Of a stretch of DNA of 12,081 nt, positions 1 through 5,944 are shown in pieces. Positions within the stretch are counted from its first letter, which is position 1. Each line of letters opens with the position of its first letter. The notes under the pieces were generated by a model, which ran no database searches, had not been told where the DNA came from, and saw nothing but the letters and a program-made list of their open reading frames with translations. A program made the translations under genes and the position numbers. This DNA comes from CAYMLQ01 sp964390795 (GTDB lineage: Bacteria; Verrucomicrobiota; Kiritimatiellia; RFP12; UBA1067): NCBI GenBank assembly GCA_964390795.1, contig CAYMLQ010000159.1, positions 1-12,081 on the forward strand, written 5' to 3'.

Positions 1-55
1 CGCCCAGAACAAAGATGAGCGTGCCCAGACCTGGATTGACAATCGATTCGTTCAT
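1..55 (-). CDS. 5' end of an unidentified gene, probably a membrane protein (runs off the window edge)
   Basis: An ATG at 55-53 on the minus strand opens a frame that stays open to the window edge. It gives 18 residues, MNESIVNPGLGTLIFVLG, of which the last eight or so are hydrophobic and look like the start of a membrane-spanning helix. An AAGGG ribosome-binding sequence lies about 9 bases upstream of the ATG, which supports a real start. The next gene on the same strand ends 127 bases upstream (stop at 183), so the two could be co-transcribed. Too little is present to name a family. Confidence 0.5.
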   Translation of the reverse strand, partial: MNESIVNPGLGTLIFVLG

Positions 56-182
56 GTGTGTGACCCTTAAAAAAACCTGAAGCCGCGCAACCGCACGCAG
101 TCTATCGAAGTTTCAAATGATGATACGGACTCTCTGATAAAATGGGAAGCCGAAAATGATTCACCTCCGCAAATGGGCACCA

Positions 183-827
183 TTAGGTCGCGGCTGCCAA
201 CTCCTGAACCAAGCGCTCGACGCGCTTGGCGTCCCGCACGTTCATGAAGCCCACGTCCACGCTTCGCCGGTCGTTGTCCGAGTCCGTCCACACGCGCTGG
301 CCGAGGATGACGTCGCCGATCCCGTTGTGGCGCTCCTTACGGTACACCGTCTTGAGTTGGTCGGGCCGGAAGCTGCGGACCGTCGTGGTCCAGCCGCCCT
401 CGATCGCGATGGCCCGCCGGTTCGTGATCGCATACACGGTCTTCAGCGCCTTGCGGTACGCCCAGAGCGGCGACGAGAGCATGCCGAAGCCGATCAGAAC
501 GAAGGGGATGCCGAAGAGCGGGAAGAAGGCGAACCCGCCCTGGCTGAAGTTCGGCAGCTTGAAACCAGACGCCCCGCACATCCAGAAAAGCGCGAACGCG
601 GTCCACGGGATGCCGAACAGCACCGCGCCGATCGTCGTGGGCGCGAAGAAGCGCGGCACCGGCTGCCCCATCCAGCGGATTGATTCGCCAACCTCCAGCT
701 CGCGCCTGACGCGCTCTTCCAGCTCGACCGGAACCACCGCTTGCCCGTATGTCATCGACTCATCGCTGTTAAACATGTGCCCCCCCATCTCTATTTCTCG
801 TGCAGATACTTTCTGTTCCTTGTCCAT
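183..827 (-). CDS. Membrane protein with bacterial PH-like domain
   Basis: A 214-residue hypothetical protein. Residues about 62-84 and 99-121 are two hydrophobic stretches that should form a membrane hairpin. The part after residue 126 resembles bacterial PH domains of the YdbT/YdbS type: it begins with the characteristic pattern KTVYAITNRRAIAIEGG, followed by a strand-rich region and a C-terminal amphipathic helix ending VRDAKRVERLVQELA. Just before the first membrane segment, a motif of the form GESIRWMGQPVPR is typical of this group. Function is unknown; such proteins are usually cytoplasm-facing membrane proteins. The start is uncertain. The ATG at 827 has no clear ribosome-binding site. 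ATGs at 788 and 776 are alternatives, and the one at 776 has a run of seven G three bases upstream and would give 197 residues. The family assignment rests on pattern recognition only. Confidence 0.75.
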   Translation of the reverse strand: MDKEQKVSAREIEMGGHMFNSDESMTYGQAVVPVELEERVRRELEVGESIRWMGQPVPRFFAPTTIGAVLFGIPWTAFALFWMCGASGFKLPNFSQGGFAFFPLFGIPFVLIGFGMLSSPLWAYRKALKTVYAITNRRAIAIEGGWTTTVRSFRPDQLKTVYRKERHNGIGDVILGQRVWTDSDNDRRSVDVGFMNVRDAKRVERLVQELAAAT

Positions 828-855
828 CGAAACACACCGTATGGCACCCCCACCA

Positions 856-879
856 TTGACAAGGCCACCGATCTGTCAA
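856..879. promoter_or_regulatory. Inverted TTGACA/TGTCAA pair, possible operator
   Basis: Perfect 6-bp arms TTGACA (856-861) and TGTCAA (874-879) are separated by 12 bases. The site lies 29 bases upstream of the longest start of the PH-domain gene. Each arm matches a -35 hexamer on its own strand, but the sequence 17 bases further on is not -10-like in either direction. A regulator-binding site is as likely as a promoter. Chance occurrence is possible. Confidence 0.25.
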
Positions 880-1221
880 AATCGTCTGCCATATTCCCAA
901 CCATCCTCTCACACAGAAATATAGAATAGCCGAATGGTCAGCCTCACAACCAGTCTATTGTAGTCGGAAGTGCTGGGCGGGTGTTTCAGAATGGTGACAG
1001 ATCAAGGGAAAAGATAAGGGTGAAAGATGAGGGGGTGCCTTGCCCTTAATCGCACTCCATAATCTATCACCCTGATCTCTCCTGTCTCCGCGATCAAACC
1101 CATCTCATCGGCTCACTCGGCGTCTTCAACGTATTGATACTCCGAACTCCTAGACGGGCTCAGTAGGAACACACCCCATATCGCAAGCCCGACCCAACGC
1201 CTATCATTTCGCATATCACAT

Positions 1222-1256
1222 ACCCCAAACCGGCATGCGCATCCGGTCGAAGGGGT
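1222..1256. repeat. Imperfect 35-bp palindrome upstream of the rhodanese gene
   Basis: Nested arms ACCCC (1222-1226) with GGGGT (1252-1256) and ACCGG (1229-1233) with CCGGT (1243-1247) surround the self-complementary core ATGCGCAT (1235-1242). Only one base at 1234 is unpaired inside, with a small internal loop (AA against CGAA) between the two arm pairs. It lies about 57 bases upstream of the rhodanese ribosome-binding site. It could be a regulator-binding site on DNA or a folded 5' leader in RNA. No known riboswitch pattern was recognised. Confidence 0.45.
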
Positions 1257-1274
1257 GAAACCGTGTGAGCGGGT

Positions 1275-1290
1275 CCGAGAGCCATCTCGG
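1275..1290 (+). repeat. Short perfect hairpin in the rhodanese leader
   Basis: CCGAGA (1275-1280), a GCCA loop, and TCTCGG (1285-1290) form a perfect 6-bp stem with a tetraloop. It ends 22 bases before the AAGGAG ribosome-binding site. Together with the larger palindrome just upstream it may structure the 5' untranslated region. There is no T-tract, so it is not an ordinary terminator. Confidence 0.35.
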
Positions 1291-1326
1291 CGAAGCTCGA
1301 CCACTCATTAACAAGGAGACAAAACG

Positions 1327-1800
1327 ATGAAAACGATGATGACTCTGGCAGCGGCGGCGTGTTGCATTGGCTTTATGACCGGGTGCGAGACCCTTTGCAT
1401 GAAAGACGGAAAGTGCTCCGAGTGCAGCGGAAAGGGAATGTCGGCAGCTCAGTGCCCATTCGCGAAAACAGGGGCGATCAACACGCCCGGCTTAAAAGCG
1501 TTACTGAGCGCGAGAACGCCCATGACGGTGGTCGATGCGCGGGCCGGCAAGTATGACGACGGCAACCGCATTCCCGGCGCCAAGGCGCTCGCACCCGATG
1601 CCACCGAGCAGCAGGTGGCTGCCCTGTTGCCCGACAAGCAGGCGCTGGTGGTAACCTACTGCGCCAACCTCAAATGCCCCGCCAGCCAGATGCTGGCTGA
1701 GCGGCTTCGCACGCTCGGCTACAGCAATGTTCTGGAATACCACGAAGGCATCAAAGGCTGGATTGACGCTGGCAACGCGATTGAAAAAGCCGCCCGCTAA
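1327..1800 (+). CDS. Rhodanese-domain lipoprotein with a Cys-rich N-terminal segment
   Basis: A 157-residue exported single-domain rhodanese. The start is set by AAGGAG at 1313-1318, eight bases before the ATG. Residues 1-19 are a lipoprotein signal peptide ending in the lipobox MTGC, so Cys20 would be lipidated; Glu21 at +2 favours the outer membrane. Residues 24-43 carry four further cysteines (C24, C30, C33, C43), spaced C-x5-C-x2-C-x9-C. The rhodanese fold spans about 50-152, with strand VVDARAGKYDDGNRIPGA and active-site loop YCANLKCPAS, in which Cys112 is the predicted persulfide-forming residue; Cys117 is a second cysteine in that loop. The C-terminal EYHEGIKGWIDAGN matches the usual rhodanese end. 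Family members move sulfane sulfur or act in periplasmic thiol chemistry; the substrate is unknown. It is transcribed alone and converges on the azoreductase gene. The Cys cluster could bind a metal or form disulfides (inference). Confidence 0.85.
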   Translation: MKTMMTLAAAACCIGFMTGCETLCMKDGKCSECSGKGMSAAQCPFAKTGAINTPGLKALLSARTPMTVVDARAGKYDDGNRIPGAKALAPDATEQQVAALLPDKQALVVTYCANLKCPASQMLAERLRTLGYSNVLEYHEGIKGWIDAGNAIEKAAR

Positions 1801-1836
1801 ACCAGTTGAGAGCGGGCATCCGGGAACACGTTGTGC

Positions 1837-1869
1837 GTTCAGCTGGAGGCTGCACCGCTCCAGCTGAAC
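1837..1869. terminator. Perfect 12-bp inverted repeat between convergent genes, likely bidirectional terminator
   Basis: GTTCAGCTGGAG (1837-1848) and CTCCAGCTGAAC (1858-1869) are perfect reverse complements around a 9-base loop. The stem begins 37 bases after the rhodanese stop and ends 16 bases before the azoreductase stop, where a shared terminator for convergent genes would be expected. There is no T-run on either strand, so it is not a textbook Rho-independent terminator. It may act with Rho, protect the 3' ends, or be a protein-binding palindrome. Confidence 0.6.
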
Positions 1870-1884
1870 CGCTCATCACAAGGG

Positions 1885-2514
1885 CTAGATGACGGAAGCC
1901 AGTTCTGCGGCTTTCGGCTTGCCAGCTGCGACCGCATCGGCGTTAGCCGTGGGCCCCGCGAGCGTCGGCTCAACAAAGATCTCCTTGATGTCGGTGAACC
2001 CGATAAAGCCGAGAATCTGCCGCATGTAGGCGCTCTGGGCGTCGTAGCCCTCGGCGCCGGTGCCAGGGCCATAGGCGCCGCCTCGCGCGTAAATGACAAC
2101 CGCCGGTTTGCCGGTGACCAATCCTTCGTAGCCCCCATCCGGCTTGACGTTGAACGCGAGCCCCGGCTGCACCAGCACATCAATGAAGTGCTTGAGCTTG
2201 TAGGGGATGCCGAAGTTCCACATCGGCAGCGAGAACAGATACTTGTCAGCCGAGTTGAAGCGGTCGGCGATGCGCGTGACCGCCTGCCACGCTTCGAGTT
2301 GCGCGGGCGTGTGGGCCTGCCCGTGCATGACCGCGTATTTGGCGTCAATCGTGGCGCCGTCGAACTCCGGCAGCTCGGCCTCCCAGAGGTTGAGCGTCTC
2401 GACGGTGTCACGCGGATGTTTCTTGCGGTAGACCGCGAGAAAGTGCTCCGCTACGGCGATCGACGCCGAGCGTCCGATGCGAGGTGAGGCCTGAATGTAG
2501 AGCAGTTTGCTCAT
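1885..2514 (-). CDS. azoR: FMN-dependent NADH-azoreductase (AzoR family)
   Basis: A 209-residue flavodoxin-fold oxidoreductase, close to the usual ~200 residues of AzoR. These homodimeric cytoplasmic enzymes use FMN and NADH for two-electron reduction of quinones and azo compounds, often as a quinone or thiol-stress defence. The N-terminus KLLYIQASPRIGRSAS is the phosphate-binding P-loop that holds FMN. The segment around residues 97-111, PMWNFGIPYKLKHFID, is the family hallmark next to the flavin. The IYARGGAYG segment near 141-149 matches the second flavin-contacting loop. The C-terminal half GFIGFTDIKEIFVEP is also typical. The start ATG has AGGA eight bases upstream. It lies 37 bases downstream of the CysG-HemA fusion gene on the same strand and is probably in its operon. 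Nothing looks truncated. Confidence 0.92.
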   Translation of the reverse strand: MSKLLYIQASPRIGRSASIAVAEHFLAVYRKKHPRDTVETLNLWEAELPEFDGATIDAKYAVMHGQAHTPAQLEAWQAVTRIADRFNSADKYLFSLPMWNFGIPYKLKHFIDVLVQPGLAFNVKPDGGYEGLVTGKPAVVIYARGGAYGPGTGAEGYDAQSAYMRQILGFIGFTDIKEIFVEPTLAGPTANADAVAAGKPKAAELASVI

Positions 2515-2551
2515 CGTAGCGATCCTTTCGTGAAAATGGGTTTTCGGCTCT

Positions 2552-4126
2552 TCAGACGCCGCAAAGCTCGGTTTTCGTCATATGCGGACAGCCCGCAGCC
2601 GACGGCGAGACGGCTCTTGCGACATCTGCCGACGGCTCGCCGCTTCCGAGATTCCACCTGATGCGCTCGTACAGCTCCATGTGTTCGCTCACGGTCTGCA
2701 AGCTGAGTTCGATAATCCGGCTCAGATCCGCACCGTCGCGCCGATACCAGTGCTTCAGGTCTTCGAGATCGGCGACCTTCATCTTCGCCCGCAGCCCGCC
2801 TAAAGCCGGATCCACGTTGCGCGGCATCGTCAGGTCGCACACGAGCAACGGCCGCTCGGGCCCGAAGCACGGCGCGTGCTCCGCCATCAGCACGTAGTGG
2901 GGGCTGTCCGTCGCGCAAATGACCAGATCGGCCTTGGCGAGCCGGTCGCGCAGATCGTCGAAGGTAAAGAGACGGACACGTCCTTTCCAGGCATCGTACA
3001 GCTCAGGCCGATGGAGGTGGTAGCACAGATCCACGCGCCTTCCGCGCTCAGCCAGACGCCTCGTTATTCCCAGACCCACCATGCCGCTCCCGAGCACGAG
3101 AATACCGCCGTCTTCAAGTTCAGGACTCTCGGCGCGTACGTAGGCCAGGCAAACGTCTTCGATCTCGGAGGTGCGCAGCAGCGGCGTCGTGACATTCCGA
3201 ATGTCCTTGGACACGTGCAGCGCAGAGTCGACCCATTCCTGCATCATGCCGCGCGCCCACCCCGCCTGAAGGCTGCGCTCAAGCGCGTCCTTGACCTGCG
3301 CGACAATATGATTCTCGCCCGGCGTCTGGGAGAGCAGTCCCGCGGTCAGCACGGCCACGTGCTCGAACGCCTCATCCCCGCGTTTCACATAAAACTGACT
3401 GGGCTCTAGGCGGTCAAGCCCCAGGATGCGCGTCAGCAGCGGCACCAGATCGGCCTGGCGGCTGACCACCGCATGCACCTCGACGCGGTTACACGTATTC
3501 AGCAGCATGAACTCGTGGATGCCCCAAACTTGGGACACCATCTGCCCCGCCCGCTGAAGGCGCTGCCCGATCAGGTGGAACGGCTCCCGCTCGCTCACCG
3601 TGAGCTGCTGGTGACTCGTTCCCAGCACCAGCAGATCCGCCGTCTGCATCAGAGCCACGTGACGGGAAAGGTTGTCTTTCATCAGGCGCGAGCGCCGGCA
3701 GGACTGGCCGCCTGTCGAAATGGCCACCGTCAGCCCGTCCTGACGAAACACGGCCGATGTTAAGAAATCACCGGACGTCCAGTTCCCGTCAGCCGCGCAG
3801 CACAGGATGCCACGCTCGCGGCAGCACTCGACAATGCTCCGGTTCACGTCACGGTTGTCCGTCGCGACAAACACCAAGAAGACGCCGTCCAGATCCGACT
3901 TCGCGTACTCGCGGGGCAGGAGGCACACGCGCTCCTCACGCGTCCACCGAGCGATCTCATCGTTCACCTTCGGACTGACGACCGTCACTTGGGCGAGCCC
4001 ATCCAACAGCAAGCGGACTTTGTGGACTGCCACGCGGCCTCCGCCCACAACCAGGCACGGGCGTCCGCTGAGCAACAGGCAGACCGGGAACACCGTTTCA
4101 GCCTTCGCAGGTTCCAGCCTCGGCAT
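2552..4126 (-). CDS. hemA: Fused precorrin-2 dehydrogenase (CysG-N/Met8) and glutamyl-tRNA reductase (HemA)
   Basis: This 524-residue protein joins two tetrapyrrole-pathway enzymes. Residues about 13-157 are a Met8/CysG-N domain that makes sirohydrochlorin from precorrin-2 with NAD and may insert iron: PVCLLLSGRPCLVVGGGRVA is the NAD-binding loop, VFVATDNRDVN and AISTGGQSC are family motifs, and Asp113 sits where the catalytic aspartate is expected. Residues about 163-500 are glutamyl-tRNA reductase, which makes glutamate-1-semialdehyde, the first step of C5 tetrapyrrole synthesis. It has LGTSHQQLTVSERE, the nucleophile Cys212 in LLNTCNRVEVH, GENHIVAQVK (270-279), the NADPH loop GSGMVG (346-351) and VCDLTMPRNVDP. 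After the VADLEDL motif only about 70 residues remain, many low-complexity, so the C-terminal dimerisation domain is shorter than usual (about 110). A strong GGGAGGG site precedes the ATG by about 8 bases. azoR follows 37 bases downstream. A siroheme-dedicated role is plausible (inference). Confidence 0.9.
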   Translation of the reverse strand: MPRLEPAKAETVFPVCLLLSGRPCLVVGGGRVAVHKVRLLLDGLAQVTVVSPKVNDEIARWTREERVCLLPREYAKSDLDGVFLVFVATDNRDVNRSIVECCRERGILCCAADGNWTSGDFLTSAVFRQDGLTVAISTGGQSCRRSRLMKDNLSRHVALMQTADLLVLGTSHQQLTVSEREPFHLIGQRLQRAGQMVSQVWGIHEFMLLNTCNRVEVHAVVSRQADLVPLLTRILGLDRLEPSQFYVKRGDEAFEHVAVLTAGLLSQTPGENHIVAQVKDALERSLQAGWARGMMQEWVDSALHVSKDIRNVTTPLLRTSEIEDVCLAYVRAESPELEDGGILVLGSGMVGLGITRRLAERGRRVDLCYHLHRPELYDAWKGRVRLFTFDDLRDRLAKADLVICATDSPHYVLMAEHAPCFGPERPLLVCDLTMPRNVDPALGGLRAKMKVADLEDLKHWYRRDGADLSRIIELSLQTVSEHMELYERIRWNLGSGEPSADVARAVSPSAAGCPHMTKTELCGV

Positions 4127-4366
4127 AACCTGGCCCTCCCCCCTTTAAGCAGAAACAAGAAGCAAGGCCCCCGCCAGACCCAACCGTGTCAAGGCTCCCA
4201 TCGCCTGCTCTCGCTCTGCCGTGAAAAAAACAATGCTCGATGAGTGATAATTATGCGAAGAAGCTCACGGAGGGACAATGGGGAGAGTTCCTACCCTGGG
4301 ATCGGCGGCGGGTTACGGGAATATTCCGTATCCGGAATCGCCCATTCACAGAATGGGAGCGAAGCG
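4127..4366. other. Non-coding gap between sulfatase B and the CysG-HemA gene
   Basis: This 240-base stretch lies downstream of the sulfatase B stop and upstream of the fusion gene, both on the minus strand. The sulfatase-proximal part holds three overlapping or adjacent palindromes (4318-4357). The other end holds the fusion gene's purine-rich ribosome-binding site (minus-strand GGGGGGAGGG, 4143-4134). A minus-strand TTGACA at 4192-4187 has no matching -10 at 17 bases. An A7 run lies at 4224-4230. No gene was recognised. Confidence 0.55.
4318..4357 (-). terminator. Tandem hairpins just after the sulfatase B stop
   Basis: Read on the minus strand, the first stem is CCCATTC-TGT-GAATGGG (4357-4341), beginning 9 bases after the TGA. 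Two bases later comes ATTCCG-GATA-CGGAAT (4338-4323), whose second arm overlaps the self-complementary GGAATATTCC (4318-4327). The two stems are perfect. No T-run follows directly; the nearest is T7 about 90 bases on. They probably mark the transcript 3' end, by termination or by protecting against exonucleases. The nested palindromes could alternatively be a protein-binding site. Confidence 0.5.
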
Positions 4367-5842
4367 TCAACCCGCCCTACCCGGTGCGGCGCGACCTGCA
4401 TGCGGAGCGGACGCGCGAGGCCCGGCAGCCGGCGTTCGCGTCCAAACCGGCGGCCAATCCGACGAGCCGGTGCGGGCCGCGCTCAGATAGTCGCCGACGG
4501 TCTTCGCGATATCCGGATAGGCGGCGGCGACGTTGTTGGTTTCCGCCACGTCGCTCCGCTGGTCATAGAGAGCGACCGGCGCGTCCGGCGCACCTTTCCG
4601 GATGCCTTTCCAACGGCCCTGGTAGAGTGCGGCCTGACGGAAGCCTCCCTCGTGGAACTCCCAATAAAGGAAGTCATGCTGGCTCTGACCGGGCTCGCCG
4701 AGAAGCGTGGGCGCGAAGCTCAGGCTGTCGCAGCCCGCCGGGGGCGTGGCGCCCGCAAGCTGCGCCGCCGTGGCCATCCAGTCGGCAAAAGAGGCAACAT
4801 GACCGCTCTCCTCACCGGGCCTGACCCTGCCGGGCCACCAGGCGAGGCAGGGCACGCGGATACCGCCGTCGGTGAGGCTGCGCTTGATGCCGGTGTAGGG
4901 GCCGGACGGGTTGAAGCGCGACAGGTCGTGGCGGCTCTCGTTGTGCGGCCCGTTGTCGCTGGTGAAGATCACGAGCGTGTTCTCCGCGATTCCTAAGCGC
5001 GTCAGTTCGTCCAGCATCCGGCCCACGTAACCGTCGAGGCGCGTGATCATCGCGGCCTGACCCTTGTCGGGATTCGGCCAATCCTTGTCCGCGTACGGCC
5101 CGTAGTCGGGCACCTCCGCACCGTCCTTGAGCGCCCCGGCCCGCTCGTTGTTGGCGTGCGGCACCACCATGCTCCAGACGAGGAAAAAGGGCTTGTCCTT
5201 GTGCTCACGCACATAGCGGAGCGTTTCCTCGGCGAAGAGATCGTCCGCATACACCTTGGCTTCGGTGGCATAGCCCGCGCCGTCGCCGCCGACCGGCACC
5301 ACGACGTTGGGCAACGGCACGCGCTGCTCGTTGCGCCAGAGATAGTCGGGGAAATGGTTGTGCGCATGGTGCTGGTTAAGGAACCCGAAAAAGAAGTCGA
5401 ACCCCTGCCTGCGAGGCAGGCCGCTTTCGGCCTCGCCCACATCGCCGAGGCCCCATTTGCCGATCAGCGCCGTCGCGTAACCCGCCTTTTTTAGCACCTT
5501 GGCAACCGTCACGTCCTCTGCGCGAAGCGCTTGCGCAACGGGGTTCTGACGGCCCGCGTTGCCGCGCACGCGGGTGCGGCCGTGGTGCTGCCCGGTCATG
5601 AGCACGCTGCGCGAGGGCGCACACACCGTCGCGCCCGCGTAGAAGTGCGTGAACCGCAAGCCCTCCTTGGCCATGCGGTCGAGCCGCGGCGTCTGGATGA
5701 CCTGCTGCCCGTAACACCCCAACTCGCCGTACCCGAGGTCGTCGGCGAGAATGAAGATGAGGTTCGGCTTGCCCGCGGCTCCGGCGGCCAGGGTGGTCGT
5801 CAGGCAGAGACTGAGACAGGCGAGGCCTATTCGTGCGTTCAT
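4367..5842 (-). CDS. Secreted Cys-type sulfatase B (S1/arylsulfatase superfamily)
   Basis: A 491-residue exported sulfatase of the alkaline-phosphatase-like superfamily. Residues 1-23 form a signal peptide (hydrophobic core, then LAAGAAG). The mature protein starts KPNLIFILADDLGYGELGCYG, where D34 and D35 are calcium ligands. C74 in VCAPSRSVLMTG is the C-x-P-S-R residue converted to formylglycine, and R78 accompanies it. K129 in IGKWGLG, H229 in VPHANNE, D296-N297 in FTSDNGPH and K320 in TGIKRSLTDGG complete the expected active site. The sulfated substrate cannot be read from sequence; a carbohydrate sulfate is likely given the neighbours. Activation needs a formylglycine-generating enzyme or anSME, not present here. 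The start has AAGGAG about 8 bases upstream. Homologues usually end near the residues SSDWPP; here about 25 Ala/Pro/Arg-rich residues follow, suggesting a C-terminal extension or a late frameshift. It is the last gene of the minus-strand block. Confidence 0.92.
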   Translation of the reverse strand: MNARIGLACLSLCLTTTLAAGAAGKPNLIFILADDLGYGELGCYGQQVIQTPRLDRMAKEGLRFTHFYAGATVCAPSRSVLMTGQHHGRTRVRGNAGRQNPVAQALRAEDVTVAKVLKKAGYATALIGKWGLGDVGEAESGLPRRQGFDFFFGFLNQHHAHNHFPDYLWRNEQRVPLPNVVVPVGGDGAGYATEAKVYADDLFAEETLRYVREHKDKPFFLVWSMVVPHANNERAGALKDGAEVPDYGPYADKDWPNPDKGQAAMITRLDGYVGRMLDELTRLGIAENTLVIFTSDNGPHNESRHDLSRFNPSGPYTGIKRSLTDGGIRVPCLAWWPGRVRPGEESGHVASFADWMATAAQLAGATPPAGCDSLSFAPTLLGEPGQSQHDFLYWEFHEGGFRQAALYQGRWKGIRKGAPDAPVALYDQRSDVAETNNVAAAYPDIAKTVGDYLSAARTGSSDWPPVWTRTPAAGPRASAPHAGRAAPGRAG

Positions 5843-5873
5843 CAGACGTGCTCCTTTTCACTCGCATCCCAGG

Positions 5874-5943
5874 AAAAAAAGTTGTTGCCACCACCCTCGC
5901 CCTCTGGGAGAGGGCCGGTGTGAGGGTTGCGGGCTCCGCCCGC
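5874..5943 (-). terminator. GC-rich hairpin cluster followed by T7, after the LamG protein gene
   Basis: On the minus strand, directly after the TAA of the large gene, GCGGGC-GGA-GCCCGC (5943-5929) forms a strong stem. It is followed by a longer interrupted hairpin (5927-5893, inner stem GCCCTCT/AGAGGGC, outer ACCCTC/GAGGGT with a one-sided 6-base bulge). T7 (5880-5874) comes 12 bases later. This looks like a composite intrinsic terminator, although the gap before the T-run is longer than ideal. It would attenuate transcription into sulfatase B, whose start is 31 bases further on. Confidence 0.6.
5893..5927. repeat. REP-like palindrome of the CCCTC...GAGGG type
   Basis: The core GCCCTCTGGGAGAGGGC (5899-5915) is a perfect 7-bp stem with a GGG loop, flanked by ACCCTC and GAGGGT. 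This resembles a family of short intergenic palindromes, rich in CCCTCTCCC/GGGAGAGGG, that I recall as scattered through many GC-rich genomes. Only one copy is visible in this window, so a dispersed repeat family is an inference from resemblance. Confidence 0.45.
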
Positions 5944-5944
5944 G

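Larger units (their letters stand above)
828..1326. other. Non-coding stretch between divergent genes
   Basis: About 500 bases separate the divergently transcribed PH-domain gene (minus) and rhodanese gene (plus). I see no convincing gene. It contains an inverted TTGACA/TGTCAA pair at 856-879, which could be back-to-back -35 elements although neither has a good -10 at 17 bases. Two hairpins occur at 1222-1256 and 1275-1290. Base composition is visibly less GC-rich than in the coding regions. The rhodanese promoter must lie here but I cannot place it. Confidence 0.6.

Noticed and set aside
1113..1304. A 63-codon minus-strand frame upstream of the rhodanese gene, with one hydrophobic stretch WVGLAIWGVFLL
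   Set aside because: It overlaps the palindromic leader and has no good ribosome-binding site. One short hydrophobic run is not enough; a very small membrane protein cannot be fully excluded.
1831..2487. A 218-codon plus-strand frame opposite azoR
   Set aside because: It is antisense to a gene with clear AzoR motifs and would read through the 12-bp terminator stem.
4187..4192. Minus-strand TTGACA as promoter of the CysG-HemA gene
   Set aside because: The hexamer 17 bases downstream (GGCCTT) does not resemble a -10 element.
4244..4996. A 250-codon plus-strand frame overlapping the sulfatase B 3' end
   Set aside because: It is antisense to conserved sulfatase sequence, and its product shows no recognisable fold.
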